Shown: positions 11,285-19,015 of the stretch, piece by piece | Layout: each line of letters starts with the position of its first letter | Position numbering within the stretch: position 1 is the first letter of the stretch | From: an uncultured Kiritimatiellota bacterium | GTDB taxonomy: Bacteria > Verrucomicrobiota > Kiritimatiellia > RFP12 > DVOR01 | Length of the DNA: 64,000 nucleotides | Direction: 5' to 3' | Assembly (NCBI GenBank): GCA_944389945.1 | Contig: CALXOF010000007.1 | Location: 62,001-126,000, forward strand | Translations under genes and position numbers: made by a program | Notes under the pieces: generated by a model | The model's input: the letters and a program-made list of their open reading frames with translations, nothing else | What the model was told of the DNA's origin: nothing | Database searches by the model: none

Positions 11285-11298
11285 GCGGGGCGGGCGCC

Positions 11299-11850
11299 AT
11301 GCGGACGTTCCTTGCGCTCGCGGCGGCGGCCTTGTTGGCGGCGGCGGCCCCGGCCCAGCGGGCCGTGGGCTCGGCTTACGCCCAGCAGGCCCAGGCGCTG
11401 CGCGAGCTTCAGTATCAGGTGCAGACTTTGGCGGCGCGCTTCGACGCCATCGAGCAGCGGCAGTCTTCCCTGGCGGCGCGGATCGCGGCCCTGGAGCGCG
11501 GCTCGGGGGATTCGGGGCTGGCGTCGAAGGACGAGGTGGCCGCGCTCCGTTCCGACCTCGCCGCCGTGCGTTCCGCGCAGGGGCGCCTGCGGGACGAGAT
11601 CGTGGAAGACCTCTCCGCGCGGATCTCGGCCATCGCCAAGCGCCAGGAGCAGGCCCGGGCGGCGGAGGCGCGGGAGCGGCAGGCGGAGCGGCAGCGTTCG
11701 GGCTACAGCCACACGGTGGAGACGGGGCAGACGCTCTCGGCAATCGCCTTGGCCTACAAGGTGTCGGTGAAGGCGATCATGCAGGCCAACAACATCACCG
11801 ACCCCACCAAACTGCGTGTGGGGCAGACGTTGTTCATCCCCGACCCATAA
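11299..11850 (+). CDS. Exported coiled-coil protein with a C-terminal LysM domain
   Basis: 183 residues. The signal peptide is MRTFLALAAAALLAAAAPAQ. Residues 25-130 form a long Gln/Arg/Glu/Ala coiled coil (QALRELQYQVQTLAARFDAI). Residues 136-180 are one LysM domain (HTVETGQTLSAIALAYKVS, with LRVGQTLFIP at the end). LysM binds peptidoglycan or chitin-like glycans, so this is probably a periplasmic wall-binding protein. It is probably co-transcribed with thioredoxin, since the gap is 14 nt and a terminator follows. Confidence 0.8.
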   Translation: MRTFLALAAAALLAAAAPAQRAVGSAYAQQAQALRELQYQVQTLAARFDAIEQRQSSLAARIAALERGSGDSGLASKDEVAALRSDLAAVRSAQGRLRDEIVEDLSARISAIAKRQEQARAAEARERQAERQRSGYSHTVETGQTLSAIALAYKVSVKAIMQANNITDPTKLRVGQTLFIPDP

Positions 11851-11861
11851 GGTTCTCATCA

Positions 11862-11894
11862 GGGGCGAAGGCGCGTGCCGGTCGCCCCTTTTTT
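11862..11894 (+). terminator. Rho-independent terminator after the LysM gene
   Basis: GGGGCGA (11862-11868) pairs with TCGCCCC (11882-11888) and is followed by six T (11889-11894). Confidence 0.85.
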
Positions 11895-11914
11895 GTGCCC
11901 GTCTTCGGCGGGAG

Positions 11915-11995
11915 TGTTAGGCTTTCGCAAGGAGAATGTTAGGATGTTGGCGGCAATCGCGGCATTGGCGGGGAGGTTCCCCGTGTTGGAGACGG
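11915..11995 (+). pseudogene. Promoter and first codons of a truncated plus-strand gene
   Basis: TGT plus TAGGCT (11915-11923), AAGGAG and an ATG at 11944 make a complete gene start. It reads MLAAIAALAGRFPVLE and then loses sense near 11995. The opening resembles the N-terminal helix of SIS-domain sugar isomerases (GmhA type), but 16 residues are too few to be sure. The rest is replaced by an oppositely oriented gene, so this looks like a breakpoint. Confidence 0.3.
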
Positions 11996-12132
11996 AGCTC
12001 CGCGCGGCTCAGGATCGTCTCGGCGAACGTCCCCGCCTGCTCCGTCAACGCCTCCCGGCCCAGGCCCGCCGGGCCCGCGCCCTCCAGCGCACGAAGCGCG
12101 TTCCGCGCCAAGATGATCTCACGTTTCGTCAT
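11917..12132 (-). CDS. Small protein, N-terminal part plausible, C-terminus doubtful
   Basis: Starts MTKREIILARNALRALE at 12132, with GAGG about 9 nt upstream, and stays protein-like to SRAELR (near 11997). After that the frame crosses the plus-strand gene start described above and ends at 11917, so the real C-terminus is probably missing. The N-terminus looks like a small winged-helix-type protein. The family is not recognised with confidence. Confidence 0.35.
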   Translation of the reverse strand: MTKREIILARNALRALEGAGPAGLGREALTEQAGTFAETILSRAELRLQHGEPPRQCRDCRQHPNILLAKA

Positions 12133-12208
12133 CTCGCCGACGCCTCCGAAAGAAGACGCCCCGACTTCCCGGCCCAAGCAAGCGCCCCTCGGCCCCAAAG
12201 GCCCCAAA

Positions 12209-12287
12209 ACCCATAAGGTCTCGACCCGAACCCTTATAAGGCCCACTCCCCAACCCTTAAAGGTCTTGCGGCACACCCTTATAGGGC
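12209..12287. repeat. Four-palindrome array R1 (diverged copy)
   Basis: Four short near-palindromes: ACCCATAAGGT (12209), ACCCTTATAAGGC (12230), ACCCTTAAAGGT (12253) and ACCCTTATAGGGC (12275). Starts are 21, 23 and 22 bp apart. It is the least conserved of five arrays with the same plan (24858, 35536, 47283, 63894). The rest of 12133-12488 shows no gene. Confidence 0.6.
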
Positions 12288-12488
12288 CCCATCGGCACCA
12301 CTCCACCCTTTGTGGGGGGAAACGCTTGGATACTCCTAGAGGACGCAGGGCGGCCTGAATGCGACAAGCGAGGACGGCACGCAATGTCTCTGACGGGAAC
12401 CCACGCCCGCCTCACGAAGGCGACAGGCGCCGCGGCTTCCCCCGGAACGCGGCAATCGCCCCAAGTGCGAGACACCGCCAAGGCTGGG

Positions 12489-13433
12489 TTATCTTTCGTC
12501 TTCCGCTTTGTCCCGCCCCGCACGCGCGTCTTCAAGCTCGCCAAAGACCAAGCCCCCGATTTGGACGGGGTTTTGGATGACCAGCGGCCGGTCTTCCACG
12601 GCCTGCTTGTAGATGGGCAATCTTGGGATCATGTCGGGGTCTTTCATGAAAGGGCGCAGCGCCTCCCACCCGACATAAACCTCAACGGGCGCGCCGCGAT
12701 AACCGCTCGCCTCGTAGTCGTTGTAAATGAAGGAGAGGCCGCCGTCGTCGAGGGCGAAATTGTCAGGCATCCTATTGATGAAGACAAACTCCTCTTCGCA
12801 AAGCCGCTGGTAATCGGGATATCCCGCGTCGTCGGCCGCCTGCTTGCGCACGAGCCCAAGGATGGCGTCCTGGTGCCTCATGTCGAGGAAATCGTCGATC
12901 CAAAGCGGGCGTTTCCTCTCAAAGTCCCACACCAGATAGCGATACCACACAGCAGGATGAACGCCGCCTTCATACTCGTCCAACTTGACCCTGTAAACGA
13001 GATAGCGCTCGTCAAGATACTCAACCCGTCCCTCCACGCGGCGGTACCACCCGGAAAGGAAGATCGGCAACGGCCCGTCCCCCAGGGCTTCTTGGGCCGC
13101 CGCGGCATATTCTTCATACCACGCGTCGCACAGAGACCGCACGGCCTCGGGGACGGTCGAGCCATACCGGAAGAGATCCCTTCCCCATCCTATCTGATAA
13201 TAGGGAATCGTCAGATAACTGCAGATGAAGCGCTCCAACGACGCCTGCTGGTCGGCGAGTCCCGCCGGCAACGTCGGTCTCATGGCAGAGACGCGAAACG
13301 TCGCGACCGGCGAATCCCCCACCGAGGGATAGGCCGGCCGACGCTCGCAAAACTGCTTATACTCCCACTTGATTCCCCCGGCGAGGGCATACGACGCCAA
13401 GAGAAACGAGGCCAACAACACGCCAACTTTCAT
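12489..13433 (-). CDS. Exported protein resembling the DUF3298/RsiV family
   Basis: 314 residues with the signal peptide MKVGVLLASFLLASYALAG. The middle has YEGGVHP and the C-terminal part has NFALDDGGLSFIYNDYEASGY followed by a V-Y-V-x-W-x-x-L-R-P-F stretch, the pattern of DUF3298 proteins, which are exported and in some species act as anti-sigma sensors or lysozyme-binding proteins. The start is set by AAGGAG 6 nt before the ATG and by the signal peptide. An extended -10 precedes it (13457-13465). There are no partner genes on the same strand within reach. Codon use is a little less GC-rich than in the neighbours. Confidence 0.6.
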   Translation of the reverse strand: MKVGVLLASFLLASYALAGGIKWEYKQFCERRPAYPSVGDSPVATFRVSAMRPTLPAGLADQQASLERFICSYLTIPYYQIGWGRDLFRYGSTVPEAVRSLCDAWYEEYAAAAQEALGDGPLPIFLSGWYRRVEGRVEYLDERYLVYRVKLDEYEGGVHPAVWYRYLVWDFERKRPLWIDDFLDMRHQDAILGLVRKQAADDAGYPDYQRLCEEEFVFINRMPDNFALDDGGLSFIYNDYEASGYRGAPVEVYVGWEALRPFMKDPDMIPRLPIYKQAVEDRPLVIQNPVQIGGLVFGELEDARAGRDKAEDER

Positions 13434-13456
13434 CGACTTCTCCTTCAACAACCTCC

Positions 13457-13465
13457 ATGATACCA
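13457..13465 (-). promoter_or_regulatory. Extended -10 promoter of the DUF3298-like gene
   Basis: On the minus strand TGG is followed by TATCAT (13457-13462), 24 nt before the ATG at 13433. Confidence 0.45.
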
Positions 13466-13607
13466 GTTTTAGGCCCAAAATTCAATCGATTGCCCACGGC
13501 TTTCTTCGCTTGTTGCACATACGAACGGGACAAAGTGAAGGAGGCGCTGGAAGAGCGTGAAAAGCGGTGGGCTGATGTCAGAAAGTGAAATCGGACAAAT
13601 AGGACGG

Positions 13608-13952
13608 TCACCGGAAGGGTGTGAAGAACCAATGAACAAGCACATTCCCGCCACCCCGCCGCACGCCGTGCGGATTCATTGACACACCAACCACATTCCC
13701 GTCAGACACGTCGCGCACAATCAGAAGGTATGCATCTTGATCCCGACGACGCGATAGCGGGCCAACATGTCCCCGGTCTCGAACGACCACCCCTCCGGCA
13801 TCTTGTTGCGAAGTCCCGCCTTCGACAAGAGGGCGTCCTCCTCCTTCGTGATCAAGGCGCAAAAGAGCTTTTCCTTGATCAGCTTGGCGACAAAGGCCTC
13901 CGTCAGTTTGCCTTGGCGATGGAGCGCCTCAAGGTAACGATAGACCACCTCC
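13608..13952 (-). pseudogene. Truncated and frameshifted gene of unknown function
   Basis: The minus strand reads VVYRYLEALHRQGKLTEAFVAKLIKEKL ... FETGDMLARYRVVGIKM in one frame and then continues in another as AYLLIVRDVSDGNVVGVSMNPHG to a stop at 13608. The switch is near 13725. Upstream it runs straight into the GH16 copy at 13953 without a proper start. It therefore has one frameshift and a missing N-terminus. The roughly 115 remaining residues were not assigned to a family. Confidence 0.5.
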
Positions 13953-14259
13953 GTCGCGAACGGTGTGCTGAGGCTGACGGCGACCTTTGACGAGGCCGGG
14001 TACTCGAACCCTTTTTACGGCAAGAACGGGTGGGAGGATTGGCGGAGCTACACCAAGTCCAAGCCCTACGCCTCGGGCTCGGTGAACTCCTTCGGCAAGT
14101 TCTCCATGCGGTATGGGCGGGTGGCGGTGCGGGCGCGCTTCAACGTCGCCTCGGGGGCGTGGCCGGCCATCTGGATGCTGGGCACGACGCAGACCCCGCC
14201 GGCGGATCTCAACGACCCCGAGGCCTTTTGGCGGTGCGTCTCCACCGTCCCGTGGCCGC
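13953..14259 (+). pseudogene. 307-nt fragment of a second GH16 gene
   Basis: Aligns without gaps to 2019-2325 of the GH16-GH33 gene with about 20 mismatches (about 93% identity). It encodes the GH16 N-terminal part (SGSVNSFGKFSMRYGRVAVRARF) and stops just before the catalytic EIDLME, so it cannot be active. Both ends abut unrelated cut genes. The divergence shows it came from a paralogue and is not an exact duplicate of the first copy. Confidence 0.8.
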
Positions 14260-14459
14260 TGGCGGCGGCCGCGCTGCTGATCCCCATCCTGCGGCGGCGC
14301 GGCGACGTGTCGGCGCTGGTCGCCGGGCTCATCCGCTTTCTCATCCCCCTCCAAATCCTCTGGCTGACGCTCGCGCCCGTCCCGTTTTGGCTGTTGGCGG
14401 CGCTGGCGCTGTGTTGGCCGCTCGCCGCGCTGGCCGGCCGCCGCGTCGCGGGGTCGTGA
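14260..14459 (+). pseudogene. C-terminal tail of an integral membrane protein
   Basis: Joined in frame to the GH16 fragment. About 65 residues with two hydrophobic segments (AAALLIPILRRRGDV, then LIRFLIPLQILWLTLAPVPF and a further segment) end in AGRRVAGS and TGA. It resembles the last helices of a multi-pass protein. The 5' part is missing. The family is not recognised; a prenyltransferase-type protein is only a guess. Confidence 0.5.
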
Positions 14460-14528
14460 GCGGCGGCGCGTCCTCCGGTACGCGGCGCGGGCGGATGGAC
14501 GTTTTCCTACGGGCTGTTCGGCGCGGTG

Positions 14529-14537
14529 TGGTATCGT
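14529..14537 (+). promoter_or_regulatory. Extended -10 promoter of the GH29-GH27 pair
   Basis: TGG followed by TATCGT (14532-14537), 21 nt before the ATG at 14559. Confidence 0.4.
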
Positions 14538-14558
14538 GGTGGGGAAAGGAACCCGCCC

Positions 14559-15917
14559 ATGCGCCTGACAGCCTTCGCCGCCCTCTCCCTCACCCTTTGC
14601 GCCATGGCCTCCGCGGCGGCGCCCGACGTCGTTGTCCCGACGCCCGAGCAGCGCGCTTGGGCGGAGGCGGAGATCGGCGTGCTCTTCCACTTCGACATGC
14701 CCGTCTTCCGGCCCGACTACAACTGGCGCGCCTGGGGGTCGCACCCGTCGGCGGAGGCCTTCAACCCAACGGCCCTCGACGTCGACCAATGGCTGCGCGC
14801 GGCCAAGGGGCTTGGCGCCACGTATGCCGTGCTCGTGGCCAAGCATTGCAGCGGCTTCAGCCTTTGGCCCACCAAGGCGCACGCCTACAACATCGCCAAT
14901 TCCCCCTACAAGGGCGGCAAGGGCGACCTCGTGCGCGAATTCGTGGAGGCCTGCCGCCGCCACGGCCTCAAGCCCGGCCTCTACGCCAGCACCACCGCCA
15001 ACGGCTACCTCTGGGCCGACAACCCCGGCCGCGTCCGCCCCGGCGGCCCCATCACCCAAGCGCAGTACAACACCATCGTCGAGACCCAGCTCCGCGAACT
15101 TTGGACGAACTACGGCCCGCTCTTCGAGATTTGGTTCGACGGCGGCGTCCTGGCCCGGGAGCGCGGCGGCGCGAATGTCGCCGCGCTGCTCCGCGAACTC
15201 CAGCCCCAGGCCGTCGCCTTCCAAGGCCCGCCCGACCACCCCCACCTTGTCCGCTGGGTGGGCAACGAGACCGGCACCGCCCCCGACCCCTGCTGGGCCA
15301 CCTGCGCCGAGACCACGCAGGCCGATGGAACGCGCGTCATCGAGGGGCTGCACGGCGCCCCCGACGCCCCGCGGTGGTGCCCCGGCGAGGCCGACTTCAC
15401 CCTCCGCCACAACACCTCCTTCCAGGGCGGCTGGTTTTGGCGCAAGGGGCAGGACGACCGCCTCTTCGACGTCCCCCAGCTCATGCGCAAATACGAGGAG
15501 ACCGTCGGCCGCAACACCAACATGCTGCTGGGCGTCGTCATCGACGACCGCGGGCTTGTCCCTGAGGCCGACGTCCGCCGTCTGGCGGAGTTCGGCGCCG
15601 CCATTCGCGCCCGCTTCGGCTCGCCGCTCAAGATCGCCTCCGGCGCCGGCACGACGCTGGAGCTCCGCCTTGACGCGCCCGCCGTGCTCGACCGCGCCAT
15701 CCTTCAGGAAGATCTCGCCCACGGCGAACGCGTCTTGGCCTACGAACTCGAGGGCCTGACGGACGGGGGATGGGAGCCCCTCGCCAAGGGCACGAACATC
15801 GGCCACAAGCGGATCGTCTCGTTCGCCCCGCGCACCCTCTCCGCCGTGCGCCTGCGCGTCACCCGCGCCAAGGCCGAGCCGCGCATCCGCGCCCTTGCCG
15901 TTTTCGTCAAGCAATGA
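14559..15917 (+). CDS. GH29 alpha-L-fucosidase, secreted
   Basis: 452 residues with the signal peptide MRLTAFAALSLTLCAMASAAA. The catalytic barrel has YAVLVAKHCSGFSLWP (substrate loop with His) and FEIWFDGG, whose Asp is the expected nucleophile of GH29. Near the C-terminus NTNMLLGVVIDDRGLV and a beta-sandwich domain follow, the usual GH29 layout. It removes alpha-linked fucose from host or plant glycans. The start is fixed by AAAGGA and the signal peptide. The GH27 gene follows after 14 nt, so both enzymes are probably made together. Confidence 0.85.
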   Translation: MRLTAFAALSLTLCAMASAAAPDVVVPTPEQRAWAEAEIGVLFHFDMPVFRPDYNWRAWGSHPSAEAFNPTALDVDQWLRAAKGLGATYAVLVAKHCSGFSLWPTKAHAYNIANSPYKGGKGDLVREFVEACRRHGLKPGLYASTTANGYLWADNPGRVRPGGPITQAQYNTIVETQLRELWTNYGPLFEIWFDGGVLARERGGANVAALLRELQPQAVAFQGPPDHPHLVRWVGNETGTAPDPCWATCAETTQADGTRVIEGLHGAPDAPRWCPGEADFTLRHNTSFQGGWFWRKGQDDRLFDVPQLMRKYEETVGRNTNMLLGVVIDDRGLVPEADVRRLAEFGAAIRARFGSPLKIASGAGTTLELRLDAPAVLDRAILQEDLAHGERVLAYELEGLTDGGWEPLAKGTNIGHKRIVSFAPRTLSAVRLRVTRAKAEPRIRALAVFVKQ

Positions 15918-15931
15918 AAGGAAGCCATCCC

Positions 15932-17344
15932 ATGAAGTCCGCGTTTCTCATCGGTTGCGCGCTCGCCTCGGGCGCCGCCCTCGCCGCCCCCCGCTTCATC
16001 GGCGCCCAGGAATACGGCGTCCGCCCCGGCCACGAACTCATCTGGCGCGTCCCTGTCCACGGCGCCACCGCCGTCGAGGCCGTCAGCCTCCCCGAGGGGC
16101 TTGCCTTCGACGCCGCCCGGCGCACCCTCCGGGGCCGCCTCGACCGTCCCGGCGACCACGCCGTCGTCCTCCGCGCCACCGACGGGCGGGAGAGCGTCGA
16201 GGAGCGCCTCACCGTCAAGGTCGGCGAGGCCATCTGCCTGGCTCCCTCGATGGGCTGGAACAGTTGGTATTCCTACTCCGAGGCCGTCAGCCAGGAAGGT
16301 ATGCTGAAAATCGCCCGCCTGCTGGAGGAAAGCGGCCTCGCCGACGCCGGCTGGGCCTACGTGAACATCGACGACTGCTGGCAGGGCGAGCGCCCCGCCG
16401 GCGGCGCCCTCCAGCCCAACGCCAAGTTCCCGGACATGAAGGCTTTCTGCGCCGCCATCCATGAGCGCGGCCTCAAGGCCGGCCTCTACTCCACCCCTTG
16501 GATCTCCACCTACGCGGGCTTCCGCGGCGGCTCCACCGACGACGGCGAGCCCAACGCCCTCCCGCCCGAGAAGCGCCTTCAGCCCGGCCAGGTCTACGGC
16601 CGTTATCCCGGGCTCCACCGCGCCGGCGTCGACCGCGTCGGCAAGCATTGGCACTTCGGGCTGGACGCCAAGCAATGGGCGGAGTGGGGCTTCGATTACG
16701 TGAAGGTCGACTGGAATCCCAACGACGTCCCCACCACCGCCCGCATCGCCCAAGACCTCCGGGACTCCGGCCGCGACATCGTCCTCAGCCTTTCCAACGC
16801 CGCCCCCATCCAGAACTTCCCCGCCCTCGCCAAGCACGCCCAGCTCTGGCGCACCACCGGCGACATCCAGGACACGTGGGGTTCCGTCCGCGCCATCGGT
16901 CGCGCCCAGCTCCGCTGGCTCCCCCACGCCTCCAAAGGCCACTGGAACGACCCCGACATCCTCCAAATCGGCCTCATCGGCACCCCCAACCGCCCCAACG
17001 TCACCTTCCGTCCCAGCCGCCTCACCCAGGCCGAGCAGCGTTATCAGATGACCCTCTGGTGCTTCCTCTCCGCGCCCCTGCTCATCTCCAGCGACCTCGA
17101 ACACCTCGCCCCCGAGACCAAGGCCCTCCTCACCGACCCGGATCTCATCGCCCTCGACCAGCGCCACGCCGCCGCCCCCATCGCCCTCGTCCAAGAGACC
17201 AAGGACTACTTCGTCCTCCGCAAGGACATCGCCCCCCGCCCCGTCCACGGGCTCTTCAACGACTCCGACTCCCCCCAGACCATCACCCTCCCCGACGGCT
17301 CCGCCCACACCGTCGCCCCCCACGCCGCCCTCCTCGTCCCCTGA
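15932..17344 (+). CDS. GH27 alpha-galactosidase/alpha-N-acetylgalactosaminidase with an N-terminal Ig-like domain
   Basis: 470 residues. After a signal peptide (MKSAFLIGCALASGAALA) an Ig-like putative-binding domain covers about 20-95. The GH27 barrel starts at LAPSMGWNSWYSYSE. The nucleophile lies in FDYVKVDWN, NIDDCW is the conserved early loop, and GHWNDPDILQIG is the family's late motif. A beta-sandwich ends the protein. It cleaves terminal alpha-galactose or alpha-GalNAc. The start has AAAGGA overlapping the end of the fucosidase gene, so translation may be coupled. Confidence 0.87.
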   Translation: MKSAFLIGCALASGAALAAPRFIGAQEYGVRPGHELIWRVPVHGATAVEAVSLPEGLAFDAARRTLRGRLDRPGDHAVVLRATDGRESVEERLTVKVGEAICLAPSMGWNSWYSYSEAVSQEGMLKIARLLEESGLADAGWAYVNIDDCWQGERPAGGALQPNAKFPDMKAFCAAIHERGLKAGLYSTPWISTYAGFRGGSTDDGEPNALPPEKRLQPGQVYGRYPGLHRAGVDRVGKHWHFGLDAKQWAEWGFDYVKVDWNPNDVPTTARIAQDLRDSGRDIVLSLSNAAPIQNFPALAKHAQLWRTTGDIQDTWGSVRAIGRAQLRWLPHASKGHWNDPDILQIGLIGTPNRPNVTFRPSRLTQAEQRYQMTLWCFLSAPLLISSDLEHLAPETKALLTDPDLIALDQRHAAAPIALVQETKDYFVLRKDIAPRPVHGLFNDSDSPQTITLPDGSAHTVAPHAALLVP

Positions 17345-17366
17345 GCCGCGCTCCCGCCCCGGCGCG

Positions 17367-18122
17367 TCAGAGGCGCATGGGGCGGGCCAAGGCCAGGACG
17401 TAGACGCGCTTGGCGCCGGCGCGGCGGAGCAGCCGCGCGCAGGCGTCGCAGGTGGCGCCGGTCGTCATCACGTCGTCGACCAGCAGGAGCGTCTTGCCGC
17501 GGAGATGGCGGGGGTGGGCGGCGCGGTAGGCCGCGGCCGCGTTGCGGAGGCGTTCCTCGCGGCGGAGGCGGGTCTGGGAGACGACGCCCGTGCCGACGCG
17601 GCGGAGCAGGCGCTGCCGGCAGGGGATGCGGAGGTCGCGGGCGAGTGCCTGGGCGAGAAGGGCCGCCTGGTTGTAACCGCGGGCGCGGAGCTTGGCGGGC
17701 TGCATGGGGACGGGGACGATGGCGTCGAAGCGCAGGCCAAGGGGGGCGATGCGGGCGATGTAGGTGGCGGAAAGGAAGCGGACGAGGTCTTCCTGCAGCC
17801 AGACGCCGCCGTGATACTTGAAGGTGTGGATGAGATGCCGGAAGGCGCCGTCGTAGCGGGCCACGACGAAGGCGCGGGTGAAGGCGGGGCGGCGGCGGAG
17901 GCAGTCCGAGCAGATGAAGTCGGGCCCGCCGGGCATGGCCGACTCCGCGCCGCAGACAAGGCACGCGGGGTTGCGGGCGAGGGAGAGGCGCCCCAGGCAG
18001 TCGGCGCAGATGTAGCCGCCCTCGCCGGCGGGGCGTTCGCAGAAGACGCAGTCGCGCGGGTAGACGAAGTCGAGCGCCCAGCCCAGGAGCCGCCGCGCCG
18101 TCACAAAGAGACGCCGAAGCAT
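17367..18122 (-). CDS. comF: ComF family protein (phosphoribosyltransferase fold)
   Basis: 251 residues. Four Cys pairs (C25/C28, C39/C42, C54/C57, C71/C74) form the N-terminal zinc-ribbon part. The C-terminal half is a PRTase domain with DAIVPVPM, LRARGYNQA and the PRPP loop LLLVDDVMTTGAT. ComF/GntX proteins take part in DNA uptake or related DNA handling. It starts inside the end of the chromate-transporter gene (22-nt overlap), so they form one operon. Confidence 0.85.
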   Translation of the reverse strand: MLRRLFVTARRLLGWALDFVYPRDCVFCERPAGEGGYICADCLGRLSLARNPACLVCGAESAMPGGPDFICSDCLRRRPAFTRAFVVARYDGAFRHLIHTFKYHGGVWLQEDLVRFLSATYIARIAPLGLRFDAIVPVPMQPAKLRARGYNQAALLAQALARDLRIPCRQRLLRRVGTGVVSQTRLRREERLRNAAAAYRAAHPRHLRGKTLLLVDDVMTTGATCDACARLLRRAGAKRVYVLALARPMRL

Positions 18123-18676
18123 CGCAGCCCAAGCCCCAGCGCGCCGCCCAGCAGGATGAGCGCGACGGCCCCGAGGCGCACCCATTGCGTGAGGGCGAAG
18201 AGCCCCATCGCCAGCGCGGCGGAAAGCCAGCGGAACCCCGCCCCGCCGCCGGGCAGGAGCGTGTGCCCCAGAAGCGTCCACGCCGCCGCGCCGATCAGCC
18301 CCACGACCACCGGCTTGGCGCCCTCGAGCGCGGCGCGGATGGCCCAGTGGCGCATGGCGTAGCGGAAGACCCCGGCGACGATCAGGATGATGACGACGGA
18401 GGGGAGCACCACGCCGCCCGTGCTGCAGACGCTGCCGAGCAGGGGGCTCAGCCCATGCTGCTCCGCCACGTGGATGCCGGAAAAGGTGGCGATGTTGATG
18501 GCGAAGGGCCCGGGCGTGCTCTCGGCGATGCCCACGAAGTCGGTGAACTGCTCGGCGGTGATCCACGCATGGCGGTCGATGAGCTCCTGCTGGATGAGCG
18601 GGATCATGGCGTAGCCCCCGCCGATGGTGAAGAGCCCGACCTTGGCGAAGACCCAGAAAAGCGTCCAGTAAATCAC
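18101..18676 (-). CDS. Chromate transporter family protein, second half-type subunit
   Basis: About 191 residues of membrane protein starting at a GTG that overlaps the stop of the preceding half-transporter. It has the CHR-family signature FTIGGGYAMIPLIQQEL and ESTPGPFAINIATFSG. Many CHR transporters are two short proteins encoded back to back, and the second one is complete here. The substrate may be chromate or another oxyanion; this is family-level knowledge only. Confidence 0.75.
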   Translation of the reverse strand: MIYWTLFWVFAKVGLFTIGGGYAMIPLIQQELIDRHAWITAEQFTDFVGIAESTPGPFAINIATFSGIHVAEQHGLSPLLGSVCSTGGVVLPSVVIILIVAGVFRYAMRHWAIRAALEGAKPVVVGLIGAAAWTLLGHTLLPGGGAGFRWLSAALAMGLFALTQWVRLGAVALILLGGALGLGLRCFGVSL

Positions 18677-19015
18677 GGCCCGGCCCCCACGCGGGCGGCG
18701 AGCCGGGGGCGGACGCCATACCAAAGCACGCCGAAAAGCAGCCCGCCGACGACGAACCAGAGCGCGTTGAGCCCGAGCAGCGCCACCGACACGAAGGCCA
18801 GCGCGCCGGCGATCGCGTTGGCCGCGTTGCGCGGCACGCCCTGCCCCATGCGGATGAAGGCCCGCGCGATGAGCACGATCGCCGCCACCCGGATACCCGC
18901 CAGCGCCGCCGCCACCCACGTGTTCTCGCGGAATTGCAGGTAAAAGCCGCTGACGACCACGATGACCAGCCACGCGGGGAAGACCAGCGCCGCCGTCGCC
19001 ACCACCCCGCGCCGC
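18673..19015 (-). pseudogene. Chromate transporter, first half-type subunit, 5' truncated
   Basis: Encodes the last 110 or so residues of a CHR-domain protein (GVVATAALVFPAWLVIVV ... FVVGGLLFGVLWYG). Its N-terminal half, with the usual PGP motif, is absent. The reading frame meets a stop just upstream near 19015, where a divergently oriented MiaB-like sequence begins. It looks cut by a rearrangement or a wrong assembly join. Confidence 0.6.
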
